The notes under the pieces were generated by a model. That model saw only the letters and a program-made list of their open reading frames with translations. It had not been told where the DNA came from and did no database searches. Of a stretch of 59,640 nucleotides of DNA, positions 27,860-37,795 are shown in pieces (positions within the stretch are counted from its first letter, which is position 1; every line of letters starts with the position of its first letter). The stretch spans positions 1 to 59,640 of the forward strand of contig NZ_SNUB01000022.1 of the NCBI RefSeq assembly GCF_004378355.1, written 5' to 3'. Source of the stretch: Psychromonas algicola. GTDB lineage: Bacteria; Pseudomonadota; Gammaproteobacteria; Enterobacterales; Psychromonadaceae. A program made the position numbers and the translations under genes.

Positions 27860-29368
27860 ATGAACAATATAGTGTGGACGATTGCCAGTTCGGATTCTAG
27901 CGCAGGCGCTGGTATTCAGGCTGACCTATGTACTTTTCATGATTTCGGTGCGGATGGCTGCTCTGTGATCAGTGCAATTACCGCGCAAAACTCAAAAGCT
28001 GTTCATTTAGTTGAAAGTGTTTCTGAAAAAATGTTTCTTCAGCAGTTGGATGCATTAGCCGACGATATGCCTGCTAAAGTGATTAAAATTGGACTGATTG
28101 CGAGCATTGAACACGTCAAAATTCTTGCTCAACAACTCGCACACTATAAACAAACTTGGGCTCATAAACCTTTTGTTATTTACGATCCTGTCGCTGTTGC
28201 CTCTACTGGTGACAATATGGCAGAAGAAGGCATTAATGAATTTATTAAAAGCCATTTATTACCACAAGTTGATTTACTTACACCCAATGTTAATGAAGTT
28301 TTAACGTTATCTGGCCATGCATTAATTTCAGGTGAATCATTTAAACCTGCTGTTGATAAGTTAATCAGCATGGGCTGTGGCAGTGTGTTTATTAAAGGCG
28401 GTCACTTTGAGCTGGTGGATCAAATTTCACTGGATTACTGGAGTGATGGAACGCGAGAAATTGCGTTAACCAGTCCACGTCTAGAAGATGTTCATACGCA
28501 CGGAACAGGTTGTACATTAGCCAGTGCGATTGCGGCGACTTTAGCCTTAGACTATTTTATTGAAGACGCATTAGTGTTAGCCAAAGCTTATATCAACCAA
28601 GGTTTAAAAGCCTCAAAAGCCTTGGGGACTGGTGAAGGTTCAGTCGCACATGGCGGTTGGCCAACGGAGCGTTCTGACTTCCCTGAAATTGTGTTGCCTG
28701 AATCAAGTATTGGTTATGAACTGGATTTGCCGGGTAGCTTAGAAGCGGGTCCTGGTTTTGAACCTTGTGATACAACACAGTTAGGTTTATATCCTGTTGT
28801 AGATTCTGTTGAATGGGTAGAGCGTGTTTTAAAAATGGGGGTGAAAACACTGCAATTACGCATTAAAGATAAACAACCCGAACAAGTAGAACAACAAATC
28901 ATCGACGCGATTGCATTAGGTAAAAAATACGATGCACGATTATTTATTAATGATTATTGGCAGTTAGCCATTAAACATAACGCTTACGGTGTGCACCTTG
29001 GGCAAGAAGATATGGATGTAGCAGATTTACCATTAATTGCCGACGCAGGATTGCGTTTAGGGCTAAGTACACATGGTTATTATGAAATGTTACGCGCAAG
29101 ACAACTTAAACCAAGCTATATCGCTTTAGGCCATATTTTTGAAACACAAACGAAGGACATGCCTTCGGATCCGCAAGGATTAACACGTTTGTCTAAGTAT
29201 GCAAATTTGATGTCGGATATGGCAACGGTTGCGATTGGCGGCATTAATTTAGAGCGCGCACCAGCCGTGTGGGAATGTGGTGTAGGCAGTATTGCTGTGG
29301 TAACCGCTATTACACGTGCCGATGATCCTAAACAGGTTATCGAGCGCTTTAATGAAATCATGCGTTAA
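27860..29368 (+). CDS. thiDE: Fused HMP kinase / HMP-P kinase (ThiD) and thiamine phosphate synthase (ThiE)
   Basis: A 502-residue bifunctional enzyme. Residues 1-265 are Thi[17 protein letters not shown] at the start, [12 protein letters not shown], and [15 protein letters not shown], the anion-hole/catalytic region. Residues 310-500 are Thi[38 protein letters not shown] and VAIGGINLE. It phosphorylates HMP twice, then joins HMP-PP to thiazole phosphate. I start at 27860, where AAAGG is 6 bases upstream; an ATG at 27842 has no ribosome site. A linker of about 45 residues joins the halves. Confidence 0.95.
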   Translation: MNNIVWTIASSDSSAGAGIQADLCTFHDFGADGCSVISAITAQNSKAVHLVESVSEKMFLQQLDALADDMPAKVIKIGLIASIEHVKILAQQLAHYKQTWAHKPFVIYDPVAVASTGDNMAEEGINEFIKSHLLPQVDLLTPNVNEVLTLSGHALISGESFKPAVDKLISMGCGSVFIKGGHFELVDQISLDYWSDGTREIALTSPRLEDVHTHGTGCTLASAIAATLALDYFIEDALVLAKAYINQGLKASKALGTGEGSVAHGGWPTERSDFPEIVLPESSIGYELDLPGSLEAGPGFEPCDTTQLGLYPVVDSVEWVERVLKMGVKTLQLRIKDKQPEQVEQQIIDAIALGKKYDARLFINDYWQLAIKHNAYGVHLGQEDMDVADLPLIADAGLRLGLSTHGYYEMLRARQLKPSYIALGHIFETQTKDMPSDPQGLTRLSKYANLMSDMATVAIGGINLERAPAVWECGVGSIAVVTAITRADDPKQVIERFNEIMR

Positions 29369-29386
29369 TAGAGTGAAGGATTGAAC

Positions 29387-30136
29387 ATGTTGAACGATGC
29401 AGAGTTATTACGTTATAGCCGACACCTTCTATTAGAAGACGTGGGTGAAACAGGTCAACTAGCGTTAAAAAATGCCAAAGTACTGATAATTGGAATGGGC
29501 GGATTAGGCTCTCCTGCTTCTTTATATCTTGCTGCTGCGGGTATTGGTCATTTGGTATTAAGTGATTTTGATAGCATTGAAGTGAGTAACTTACAGCGTC
29601 AAATTACTTATCAAAGTGATGATGTTGGTGACTCAAAAGTGGAAGTGACTAAACGTAAACTGCAACAAATTAATCCTGAAATTAAAGTGCGTAGCATTAA
29701 TAAATCAATGCAGGCAGATCAGCTTACCATGGAGTTAACCATGGCCGATTTGGTCTTAGATTGCACCGACAATATGCAAAGTCGACAGTTGATTAACAAA
29801 GCCTGTGTGGATGCAAAAGTGCCTTTAATCGTGGGCGCGGCGATCCGCTTTGAAGGACAGTTAATGTTTTTTGATCATAGCGAAGCGGATTCTCCTTGTT
29901 ACCACTGCCTCTTTCCAAGCTCAGAAGAGCAAACGCTCAATTGTAGTAACTCAGGCATTATTGGCCCAGTCGTTGGCACCATCGGCACACTACAAGCATT
30001 AGAAGTCATTAAATATTTTGTTGGCCTACCTTCTGGTATTAAAAATAAATTGAAGTTGTTCGATGGGAAAACACTAGATTGGCAAACCTTTGTTATTAAC
30101 AAAGATCCAACATGCAAAGTCTGTGGGCATCTTTAA
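29387..30136 (+). CDS. thiF: ThiS adenylyltransferase
   Basis: A 249-residue E1-like enzyme that adenylates the C-terminus of ThiS. The nucleotide-binding GMGGLGSPASLYLAAAG, the SNLQRQ Arg finger region and DCTDNMQSR are conserved. Two CxxC pairs for structural zinc are visible (CYHC and CKVC). The ATG at 29387 is preceded by GAAGGA at 6 bases; the in-frame TTG at 29381 is rejected. MoeB is the close alternative, but position before thiS settles the role. Confidence 0.95.
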   Translation: MLNDAELLRYSRHLLLEDVGETGQLALKNAKVLIIGMGGLGSPASLYLAAAGIGHLVLSDFDSIEVSNLQRQITYQSDDVGDSKVEVTKRKLQQINPEIKVRSINKSMQADQLTMELTMADLVLDCTDNMQSRQLINKACVDAKVPLIVGAAIRFEGQLMFFDHSEADSPCYHCLFPSSEEQTLNCSNSGIIGPVVGTIGTLQALEVIKYFVGLPSGIKNKLKLFDGKTLDWQTFVINKDPTCKVCGHL

Positions 30137-30181
30137 TTATTTGAACATGGTTATAAAGCTACATTGAGGAGCAAAGCGCTG

Positions 30182-30382
30182 ATGAAAATACAAGTTAACG
30201 AACAAGTGGTAGAGGTGGCAGATAACACCAATATCGAACGATTGTTATTACAGTTAGATAAACCGCTAATGGGCAGCGCAGTTGCGGTTAATCAGGAAGT
30301 GATCACTCGCTCTCAGTGGGAAAGTTACATTATCAACGAGGGTGATAATATCTCTCTATTTCAAGCAATTGCAGGTGGATAA
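30182..30382 (+). CDS. thiS: Sulfur carrier protein ThiS
   Basis: A 66-residue ubiquitin-like carrier ending in the obligatory Gly-Gly (AIAGG). ThiF adenylates it, it is then thiocarboxylated, and it donates sulfur for the thiazole ring. The ATG at 30182 follows GAGGAG at 10 bases; the upstream TTG frame start is rejected. thiG begins one base after its stop. Confidence 0.95.
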   Translation: MKIQVNEQVVEVADNTNIERLLLQLDKPLMGSAVAVNQEVITRSQWESYIINEGDNISLFQAIAGG

Positions 30383-30383
30383 A

Positions 30384-31184
30384 ATGTTATTTGAAGATAT
30401 GCAAAGCAAAGATCAATTAGTCATTGGCGATAAAAGTTTTACTTCTCGATTATTCACAGGCACTGGCAAATTTAATGATCAGCAAACTATGGTGGCAGCT
30501 CTCAAAGCATCGCAATCAGAATTAGTGACTATGGCGTTAAAGCGTGTTGATATGCAGCATCAAGATGATGATATTTTAGCGCCTTTAATTAAAAACGGCA
30601 TGAATCTATTACCCAACACATCAGGTGCGCGTAATGCTAAAGAAGCGGTATTTGCTGCTGAATTAGCGCGTGAAGCATTACAAACTAATTGGGTTAAATT
30701 AGAAATCCATCCAGATCCTAAGTATTTACTACCGGACCCAATTGAAACTTTAAAAGCAGCTGAAATGTTAGCCAATAAAGGTTTTATTGTGTTGCCTTAT
30801 ATCCATGCAGATCCTGTTTTATGTAAACATTTAGAAGCGGTGGGTTGTGCTGCTGTGATGCCATTGGGCGCACCGATTGGCTCAAATAAAGGTATTAAAA
30901 CCGCTGACTTTTTAGAAATTATTATTGAACAAGCGAATGTGCCTGTGATTGTGGATGCGGGATTAGGCAGTCCTTCGCATGCTGCTTTGGCAATGGAAAT
31001 GGGCGCTGATGCGGTGTTAGTGAATACAGCGATTGCCGTTGCAGGCGATCCCGTTGCAATGAGTGAAGCTTTTGCTAAAGCCGTACAAGCAGGGCGCCAA
31101 GCTTACTTATCTGGTTTAGGTGGGCAAAGCACACAAGCTGTTGCATCCAGCCCGTTAACTGCTTTTCTTGAGGCAAGTCTATGA
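30384..31184 (+). CDS. thiG: Thiazole synthase ThiG
   Basis: A 266-residue TIM-barrel enzyme forming thiazole phosphate from DXP, ThiS-thiocarboxylate and dehydroglycine. The Schiff-base Lys lies in [17 protein letters not shown]. Phosphate-binding loops are [11 protein letters not shown] and [12 protein letters not shown]. The start ATG at 30384 follows AGGTGGA inside the thiS end. It overlaps thiH by 4 bases. Confidence 0.97.
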   Translation: MLFEDMQSKDQLVIGDKSFTSRLFTGTGKFNDQQTMVAALKASQSELVTMALKRVDMQHQDDDILAPLIKNGMNLLPNTSGARNAKEAVFAAELAREALQTNWVKLEIHPDPKYLLPDPIETLKAAEMLANKGFIVLPYIHADPVLCKHLEAVGCAAVMPLGAPIGSNKGIKTADFLEIIIEQANVPVIVDAGLGSPSHAALAMEMGADAVLVNTAIAVAGDPVAMSEAFAKAVQAGRQAYLSGLGGQSTQAVASSPLTAFLEASL

Positions 31185-32299
31185 CTTTTAGTGAAAAGAT
31201 AAAAGAGTATCAATGGGATGATATTCGCATGTCTATCTATGCTAAAACAGATGCAGATGTGCAACGTGCATTATCAAAATCGCGTTTAGATTTGGAAGAC
31301 TTTAAGGCGTTAATTAGTCCTGCGGCAGAACCTTATTTAGAGCAAATGGCGCAAAAGTCTCAGCAACTCACTTTGCAACGTTTTGGTAAAACTCAACAGT
31401 TTTATATTCCGCTTTATCTTTCTAATATGTGTAGCAACATTTGTACGTATTGTGGTTTTTCAATGCATAACGCATTACGTCGTAAAACATTGGATATGCA
31501 AGAAATAGAGAATGAATGTTTAGCGATTAAGAAAATGGGATTTGATCATATCTTATTGGTAACGGGGGAATCTGAACGTAAAGTTGGGATGGACTATTTT
31601 AAGCAAGCTTTACCTGTGATTAAAAAACACTTTTCGCACATTACCATTGAAGTTCAACCTTTAGATAAAGATGAATATAGCGAATTAATCGAATATGGCG
31701 TGGATTCGGTTTTAGTTTATCAAGAAACCTATAATCCTGTAACTTATGCTGAGCATCATCTAAAAGGTAAAAAATCTGATTTTATTTATCGTTTAAATAC
31801 GCATGATCGTTTAGGTGAAGCAGGCATTCATAAAATGGGATTAGGCTCTTTAATTGGGCTGGAAGAATGGCGAACAGACTGCTTTTATGTGGCGGCGCAT
31901 TTAACCTATCTTGAGAAAAAATATTGGCAAAGTCGTTATACTATTTCTTTTCCTCGTTTACGTCCCTGTGAAGGTGGAATGGAAATCAAATCAGTGATGA
32001 ACGATAAAGAATTAGTTCAGCTGATTTGTGCTTATCGTTTGTTTAACCCTGAAGTGGAATTATCATTGTCTACGCGTGAATCTGAGCATTTCCGTAACCA
32101 TGTTTTACCTTTAGGCATTACCTCATTAAGTGCAGGCTCAAGTACGCAACCGGGTGGTTATGCCGCGGAATCTGAAGCAGCGTTAGAGCAGTTTGAAATT
32201 AGTGATGAACGCTCACCAGCGGTGATGGCTGAATTAGTTAAAAACCAAGGTTATGAGGTAGTTTGGAAAGATTGGGATCATAGCCTGACTGGAAAATAG
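31181..32299 (+). CDS. thiH: 2-iminoacetate synthase (tyrosine lyase) ThiH
   Basis: A 372-residue radical-SAM enzyme that splits tyrosine into dehydroglycine and p-cresol for ThiG. The cluster motif is [10 protein letters not shown] (CxxxCxxC). It starts with the ATGA overlap of thiG and is the last gene of the operon. Using ThiH instead of the oxidase ThiO fits an organism that can live with little oxygen. Confidence 0.97.
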   Translation: MTFSEKIKEYQWDDIRMSIYAKTDADVQRALSKSRLDLEDFKALISPAAEPYLEQMAQKSQQLTLQRFGKTQQFYIPLYLSNMCSNICTYCGFSMHNALRRKTLDMQEIENECLAIKKMGFDHILLVTGESERKVGMDYFKQALPVIKKHFSHITIEVQPLDKDEYSELIEYGVDSVLVYQETYNPVTYAEHHLKGKKSDFIYRLNTHDRLGEAGIHKMGLGSLIGLEEWRTDCFYVAAHLTYLEKKYWQSRYTISFPRLRPCEGGMEIKSVMNDKELVQLICAYRLFNPEVELSLSTRESEHFRNHVLPLGITSLSAGSSTQPGGYAAESEAALEQFEISDERSPAVMAELVKNQGYEVVWKDWDHSLTGK

Positions 32300-32366
32300 T
32301 TCGCTTATTGCGGCGTTGCGTTTACAATCGGTTTAATTACGTTATTAAACTTCATATGGAAACACA

Positions 32367-32747
32367 ATGTCAGAACATCAACAGGATCAACAAGAAGAAA
32401 TTTATGCCACGCTGGTGGAAGTAAATGAAGAGCCAACGGAGCTTTATAAGATCTTAAAAATTGGCAATCTTGTTTCTGGTGGCGGTGAAGCTAAACAAGT
32501 GATCAGTGAAGGTTATGTGTTGTTAAATGGTGAAGAAGAAACGCGTAAACGCAAAAAAGTATATGCAGGCGATTTGATTAGCTTTAATGGTGAACACTTA
32601 CATGTGGCGATTAAAGGGCAAACTGAAGGTTACGAAATGGTTGACGAGTCTGACATTGAACCATTTGTTGAGACTGTGAGCGAAGATGTAAAACCGCAAG
32701 CGAAAGAGAAGCCGCAGCCTAAAAAGCGTAAACCCATTAGTTTTTAG
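32367..32747 (+). CDS. S4-domain RNA-binding protein (YbcJ-like)
   Basis: A 126-residue protein. An S4 domain spans about residues 25-85 (LYKILKIGNLVSGGGEAKQVISEGYVLLNGEEETRKRKKVYAGDLI). The first 20 residues are acidic, and the C-terminal 25 are Lys/Pro rich (KEKPQPKKRKP), a likely extra RNA contact. YbcJ has about 70 residues, so the tails are extensions. It lies 67 bp after thiH with its own start and is probably not a thiamine gene. Confidence 0.85.
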   Translation: MSEHQQDQQEEIYATLVEVNEEPTELYKILKIGNLVSGGGEAKQVISEGYVLLNGEEETRKRKKVYAGDLISFNGEHLHVAIKGQTEGYEMVDESDIEPFVETVSEDVKPQAKEKPQPKKRKPISF

Positions 32748-32765
32748 CCTTAAATTTTTCAAAAT

Positions 32766-32800
32766 AAAAAAGCCATTAGCAGATGTTAATGGCTTTTTTG
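32766..32800. terminator. Bidirectional terminator between the S4 gene and uvrA
   Basis: AAAAAGCCATTA pairs with TTAATGGCTTTTTT-type sequence around GCAGATG, with A and T runs on both sides. Confidence 0.88.
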
Positions 32801-32829
32801 TTACTGTTTAAAATACTTTATTCTTGAAT

Positions 32830-35667
32830 TTAATTTTCTAACGTAGCCTTATCTAAAATAGGCTTTAAGAATTGGCCTGTATAACTTCCTTTTACTTTAA
32901 CCACTGCTTCAGGTGTACCTTCGGCAATAATTTCACCGCCGCCGTTACCACCTTCTGGGCCTAAATCGATGATCCAATCGGCTGTTTTAATCACATCTAA
33001 ATTATGTTCAATGATTACTAAGGTATTACCTTTATCACGCAGCGTATGAATCACTTTTAATAACTGAGCGATATCGTGGAAATGTAGGCCGGTTGTTGGC
33101 TCATCAAGTATATACAAGGTTTTACCTGTATCGCGCTTGGATAGCTCTTTAGCTAATTTTACACGCTGTGCTTCACCACCAGAAAGTGTGGTTGCCGCTT
33201 GCCCTAAACGAATATAAGACAAACCTACATCCATTAAGGTTTGTAATTTACGTGCAATCACTGGAACAGGTTCAAAGAATTTAAAGGCATCTTCTACTGT
33301 CATATCCAAGGTTTCATGAATGTTTTTACCTTTGTATTTTACGGATAAGGTTTCGCGGTTATAACGTTGTCCTTTACAGTCATCACAAGGGACATAAACA
33401 TCAGGTAAGAAGTGCATCTCTACCTTGATCATGCCATCGCCTTGGCAAGCTTCACAACGTCCGCCTTTTACATTAAAACTAAAGCGACCTGGTTTGTAAC
33501 CACGTGAACGTGATTCTGGTGTCGCAGCAAACAGTTCACGAATTGGTGTGAAAATACCTGTGTAAGTGGCTGGATTTGAACGTGGTGTTCGGCCGATCGG
33601 GCTTTGGTTAATATCAACCACTTTATCAAGCTGAGATAAACCACTAATGCTCTTATGTGCAGCGGCTTCTACTGTGGTTGCTTTGTTTAGCTTTGTTTGT
33701 GCTAACGGGAATAAAGTATCGTTAATCAGCGTAGATTTACCCGAACCTGATACACCTGTCACACAAGTTAAAACACCTAAAGGCAATGACAAATCAACGG
33801 ATTTTAAGTTGTTCGCACTTGCGGCTTTTAGCTTGATCCAATTACCTGTTAACGGTGTACGTTTGGCAGGGATTTCAATTGCTTTTCGACCACTTAAATA
33901 ATCAGCGGTTAATGAGCCTTTCGCTTTTAATATTTTTTGGTAATTACCTTGAGCAATAATATCGCCACCGTGAATACCTGCACCTGGGCCGATATCGATA
34001 ATATGATCTGCTTGTCGAATAGCATCTTCATCATGCTCAACCACAATCACTGTATTACCTAAGTCACGTAGATGAGTTAATGTTTTTAATAAGCGCTCGT
34101 TATCACGTTGATGTAAACCAATTGAAGGTTCATCTAACACATACATCACGCCCATTAAACCTGCACCAATTTGGCTTGCGAGACGAATACGTTGCGCTTC
34201 ACCGCCAGAAAGGGTTTCTGCACTACGCTCTAAGCTTAAGTAGTTTAAACCTACGTTTACTAAGAAACTTAAGCGTTCTAAAATTTCTTTCAGAATTTTT
34301 TCTGCTATTTTTTCTTTTTGTCCAACCAATTTAATGTTTTGGAAAAACTCTTCAGCATCGGCAATGGATAACGCAGATACATAAGATAAATTCACATCAT
34401 TGATAAATACATGGCGCGATGATTCTTTTAAGCGCGAACCACCACAACTTGAACAAGATTGGCGATTCATATATTTACTTAAATACTCACGCATTGCTGG
34501 CGATTCAGTTTCTTTATAACGACGTGCTCGGTTAGGAATAACCCCTTCAAAAGCATGCAAACGAGAAACCATATCCCCTTTGTCATTGCTGTAACTGAAA
34601 GAGATCCTTTCAGAACCAGTTCCATGTAACACGTATTGCTGCTGTTTTTTAGTGAGCGATTTAAAAGGCGTGGTGAGTGAAAATCCATAATGCTCTGCAA
34701 CGGCAAATAACATTTGGAAATAATAATTCGATTTACTACTCCAACCATCAATTGCACCATCTGCTAGGCTTAATTCTGGGTTGGTAACGACTCGCTTTTC
34801 ATCAAAGTATTGCTCAATCCCTAAACCATCACAGGTTTCACAAGCACCTGATGGGCTATTGAATGAAAAGATACGAGGCTCTAATTCTGAAATACTGTAA
34901 CCACAGTGTGGGCAAGAGAAGTTAGCTGAGAAAAGTTGCTCGGGTTCGCTATCATCCATATACGCTAAAATAGCAGAGCCGTGACTTAAATCTAAGGTGG
35001 TTTCAACGGATTCTGCTAAACGTTGTTTTAAATCATCACGTACTTTAAAGCGGTCAACAACTACTTCAATGGTGTGTTTTTTATGCAATTCTAGTTTTGG
35101 TGGATCGCTTAAATCACAAACATCCCCATTGATTCTTGCACGCAAAAATCCTTGTGCGGCTAAGCTTTCGAAAGTCTTAACATGTTCACCTTTACGACCT
35201 TTTACGATAGGCGCAAGCAACATCATTTTAGTGCCTTCAGGATGCGCTAAAATAGCATCAACCATTTGGCTTACTGTTTGAGCATGTAATGTTACGCCGT
35301 GTGTTGGACAACGAGGATCACCGATACGCGCGAACAGTAAACGTAAGTAATCATAAATCTCGGTGATGGTACCGACAGTAGAACGTGGGTTGTGAGATGT
35401 TGATTTTTGTTCTATTGAAATCGCTGGCGATAAACCTTCGATATGTTCAACGTCGGGTTTTTCCATTAATGATAAAAATTGACGTGCATAAGCAGAGAGT
35501 GACTCTACATAACGACGTTGACCCTCGGCATATAAGGTATCAAAAGCGAGTGAGGACTTACCTGAGCCAGAAAGCCCGGTGATCACAACTAATTTATCGC
35601 GAGGGATAGATAAGCTGATATTTTTTAAGTTGTGCGTTTTGGCTCCACGGATTTCAATATTGTTCAT
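32830..35667 (-). CDS. uvrA: Excinuclease ABC subunit UvrA
   Basis: A 945-residue DNA-damage sensor of nucleotide excision repair. Two ABC modules are present. The first Walker A is [20 protein letters not shown], with signature [12 protein letters not shown]. The second Walker A is [15 protein letters not shown], with signature [12 protein letters not shown]. Zinc sites are CPHC...CETC and CEAC...CDDC. Length matches the family. It is monocistronic. No clear LexA box was found by eye in the 250 bp upstream. Confidence 0.97.
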   Translation of the reverse strand: MNNIEIRGAKTHNLKNISLSIPRDKLVVITGLSGSGKSSLAFDTLYAEGQRRYVESLSAYARQFLSLMEKPDVEHIEGLSPAISIEQKSTSHNPRSTVGTITEIYDYLRLLFARIGDPRCPTHGVTLHAQTVSQMVDAILAHPEGTKMMLLAPIVKGRKGEHVKTFESLAAQGFLRARINGDVCDLSDPPKLELHKKHTIEVVVDRFKVRDDLKQRLAESVETTLDLSHGSAILAYMDDSEPEQLFSANFSCPHCGYSISELEPRIFSFNSPSGACETCDGLGIEQYFDEKRVVTNPELSLADGAIDGWSSKSNYYFQMLFAVAEHYGFSLTTPFKSLTKKQQQYVLHGTGSERISFSYSNDKGDMVSRLHAFEGVIPNRARRYKETESPAMREYLSKYMNRQSCSSCGGSRLKESSRHVFINDVNLSYVSALSIADAEEFFQNIKLVGQKEKIAEKILKEILERLSFLVNVGLNYLSLERSAETLSGGEAQRIRLASQIGAGLMGVMYVLDEPSIGLHQRDNERLLKTLTHLRDLGNTVIVVEHDEDAIRQADHIIDIGPGAGIHGGDIIAQGNYQKILKAKGSLTADYLSGRKAIEIPAKRTPLTGNWIKLKAASANNLKSVDLSLPLGVLTCVTGVSGSGKSTLINDTLFPLAQTKLNKATTVEAAAHKSISGLSQLDKVVDINQSPIGRTPRSNPATYTGIFTPIRELFAATPESRSRGYKPGRFSFNVKGGRCEACQGDGMIKVEMHFLPDVYVPCDDCKGQRYNRETLSVKYKGKNIHETLDMTVEDAFKFFEPVPVIARKLQTLMDVGLSYIRLGQAATTLSGGEAQRVKLAKELSKRDTGKTLYILDEPTTGLHFHDIAQLLKVIHTLRDKGNTLVIIEHNLDVIKTADWIIDLGPEGGNGGGEIIAEGTPEAVVKVKGSYTGQFLKPILDKATLEN

Positions 35668-35913
35668 TATTTCTCACTCATTAATGCTTTGAATATACGT
35701 TTGTAATCGGTTGAAGATAGTTATTATGACGACAATGTTGACCATGAAACTAGCTTACTTGCTGCAAATAATACACTGTAAATTATTACAGTGGTAGTGT
35801 CTGTTTGATATGTTAATTTGTATCTTGGCATTTATCGCGTTAACAATCATCACGAATCCATGTATTCAAACGTTATAGACGAGGGAATAGATCACTTTAA
35901 TAAGCTTGAGTTG

Positions 35914-36582
35914 TTAAAGGTGAAATTGCTGATTGATAATATCTTGTGTGAATACTTTCTTTAAATAGAAACCACGAGGACGTACTTTGATAAGTTCTCC
36001 TTGCTCACCATAGGCGTCAGTGACTACGCTACCATTTGCTGCTTTAGGACGTAACTGTAAAACTTGGCCATCTCGAGCGCTAATTTGTTCTATTTTACCT
36101 AGGGCAATTTTTTCCATTAGCTCATTCCAGTCTTGCATCATCAATTGTTCTTGCGTTGTTGAAGCTGTCCATAAAAAACCATTGCCTACAATGCGCTCGG
36201 CGAGAGGAACCTCTCTTTCGCCTTGCACTGGTAGCCACAATACTTTACTTAACTTATTGCGGATATTGCTATTTTCCCACGTTAAATGAGTGGTTTGTAA
36301 AATAGGTGTACTGCAAACAAAGGTAGTTTCTAAGACTTTACCCAGTCTATCAATGGGGATTGTTTTTAATTCGATACCTAGATGTTTAAAATCTTGCTCT
36401 GGTTTGCTGCCCGCTGTTGCACCTAAATGCCATTCAATTAATTGACCTACCCAACCTTTATTTTTACGTAAATCTTTAGGAACTGGAATACCAGCAATGT
36501 CTGCTAGTTCTGCTAATGAATGACCGGCAATGTCTTCACAATATTGTAATAACTGAGTTTCAGTTTGTGGTGTTGCCTTCAT
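35914..36582 (-). CDS. mutH: DNA mismatch repair endonuclease MutH
   Basis: A 222-residue enzyme nicking the unmethylated strand at hemimethylated GATC. The catalytic pattern is complete: the Asp of EQDF, then ELK (D-x6-E-x-K), with the Lys-rich RPKAANG and RGFYLKKVF regions downstream. Start choice: ATG at 36582 or 36588, or GTG at 36594; the first gives a natural family N-terminus. Its presence implies Dam methylation. It is divergent from rppH, as in E. coli, across a 650-bp gap. Confidence 0.95.
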   Translation of the reverse strand: MKATPQTETQLLQYCEDIAGHSLAELADIAGIPVPKDLRKNKGWVGQLIEWHLGATAGSKPEQDFKHLGIELKTIPIDRLGKVLETTFVCSTPILQTTHLTWENSNIRNKLSKVLWLPVQGEREVPLAERIVGNGFLWTASTTQEQLMMQDWNELMEKIALGKIEQISARDGQVLQLRPKAANGSVVTDAYGEQGELIKVRPRGFYLKKVFTQDIINQQFHL

Positions 36583-36594
36583 AATCATTCTCAC

Positions 36595-37229
36595 TAGCTA
36601 TTAATAAACCAAGTATTTTATTGTACTTGTTTTTCTTATTCGGGGTTATTCATAGTTTTAAAATAAAGTTACACAGAGTTATGCACAATTTTAGTGGATA
36701 AGTGGACTTTATTAAATGTTACTATTTTGATCTTTGAAAATTAAATAAAAGCTCTTTAAAAATCGTCTTTGTGTTTGTTTTTTAAACAGAAATAGAGCTT
36801 TAAATTAGCAATGCTTATTTTTTAATCGCGCAAGATACTCACATTCGATTGTGAATTAAAAGTACTGGATCTAAATACAGATCTTTAAACTGATTTTAAT
36901 TGTGTTTTTTGTAACTCACTGTTTTTAAATGTTATTGTTTGTTTTTTATAAATTCCATTAAGATCTTGATATTTAGTGAACCTTGTTAATCTTCGCTTTA
37001 TTTTTAATTGTACACAAACTTATGCACAGATTTCGGGGATAGTTTTTATAATTCATTTTCTGTAAACGTGATGTAAATAGGAAGTGCTTGGTTTTTTTGT
37101 GGTTTATCAGTTTGATGGTAAAGGCTTTCTGTGTAATTATGCATACATAATTATAATTTCATTTATCCGATTCGAGAGCTTAAAAGCTTGTGCATAAATA
37201 GGATAGATCTAACCTTATTAAGGTTTTTA
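36595..37229. promoter_or_regulatory. A/T-rich mutH-rppH intergenic region with DnaA-box-like sites
   Basis: No gene is seen in this 635-bp stretch. It contains three exact matches to TTATNCACA: 36679-36687 (plus), 37020-37028 (plus) and 37189-37197 (minus, read as TGTGCATAA). TTATCCACT on the minus strand (AGTGGATAA at about 36694-36702) is a near match. Several GATC sites and long T-rich runs lie between them. This combination resembles DnaA-binding regions. The promoters of mutH and rppH must also lie here. Confidence 0.55.
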
Positions 37230-37766
37230 ATGATTGATACTGATGGTTACCGCTCTAATGTAGGTATCATCATTTGCAATAAAAATGGTCAAGTATTATG
37301 GGCTAAACGCTTCGGGCAACATTCATGGCAGTTTCCACAGGGTGGAATTAAAGAGGGTGAAACACCTGAACAAGCTATGTATAGAGAGTTACACGAAGAA
37401 GTTGGCTTAAAACCAGAACATGTGAAAATAATTGTAAGTAGCCGTCAATGGTTGCGTTATAAATTACCTAAACGTTTAGTGCGTTGGGATTCACCTGCAC
37501 CAGTATGCATAGGACAAAAGCAACGCTGGTTTTTATTGCAACTGATTGCTGAAGAAGATCAAATTGGGTTTGAGTCCTGCGGCCATCCTGAATTTGATGA
37601 TTGGCGATGGGTTACTTTTTGGTATCCGGTTCGCCAGGTTGTGTCATTTAAACGCGATGTCTATCGACGTGCATTAGCTGAGTTTTCAAATGCTGCTTTT
37701 GCATTAATGCACAGTAAAGATAAAAAAAGAAATAAACGTCCTCGTCGAGGATCTGTTAAGCGATAA
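37230..37766 (+). CDS. rppH: RNA pyrophosphohydrolase RppH
   Basis: A 178-residue Nudix hydrolase that removes pyrophosphate from mRNA 5' ends and so triggers decay. The Nudix box is complete ([20 protein letters not shown] then VGL). [14 protein letters not shown] and [23 protein letters not shown] segments match E. coli RppH. The ATG at 37230 (MIDTDGYR) equals the E. coli start; a GTG frame 14 codons earlier is rejected. The C-terminal tail is strongly basic. ptsP follows after 29 bp. Confidence 0.96.
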   Translation: MIDTDGYRSNVGIIICNKNGQVLWAKRFGQHSWQFPQGGIKEGETPEQAMYRELHEEVGLKPEHVKIIVSSRQWLRYKLPKRLVRWDSPAPVCIGQKQRWFLLQLIAEEDQIGFESCGHPEFDDWRWVTFWYPVRQVVSFKRDVYRRALAEFSNAAFALMHSKDKKRNKRPRRGSVKR

Positions 37767-37795
37767 ATACTTTCTCATGGTAATAGGAGTGTTTT

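Noticed and set aside
36595-37229. Standard chromosomal origin (oriC)
   Set aside because: DnaA-like boxes are present, but neighbouring genes are mutH and rppH rather than mnmG, dnaA or similar, and no ordered origin structure could be shown by eye.
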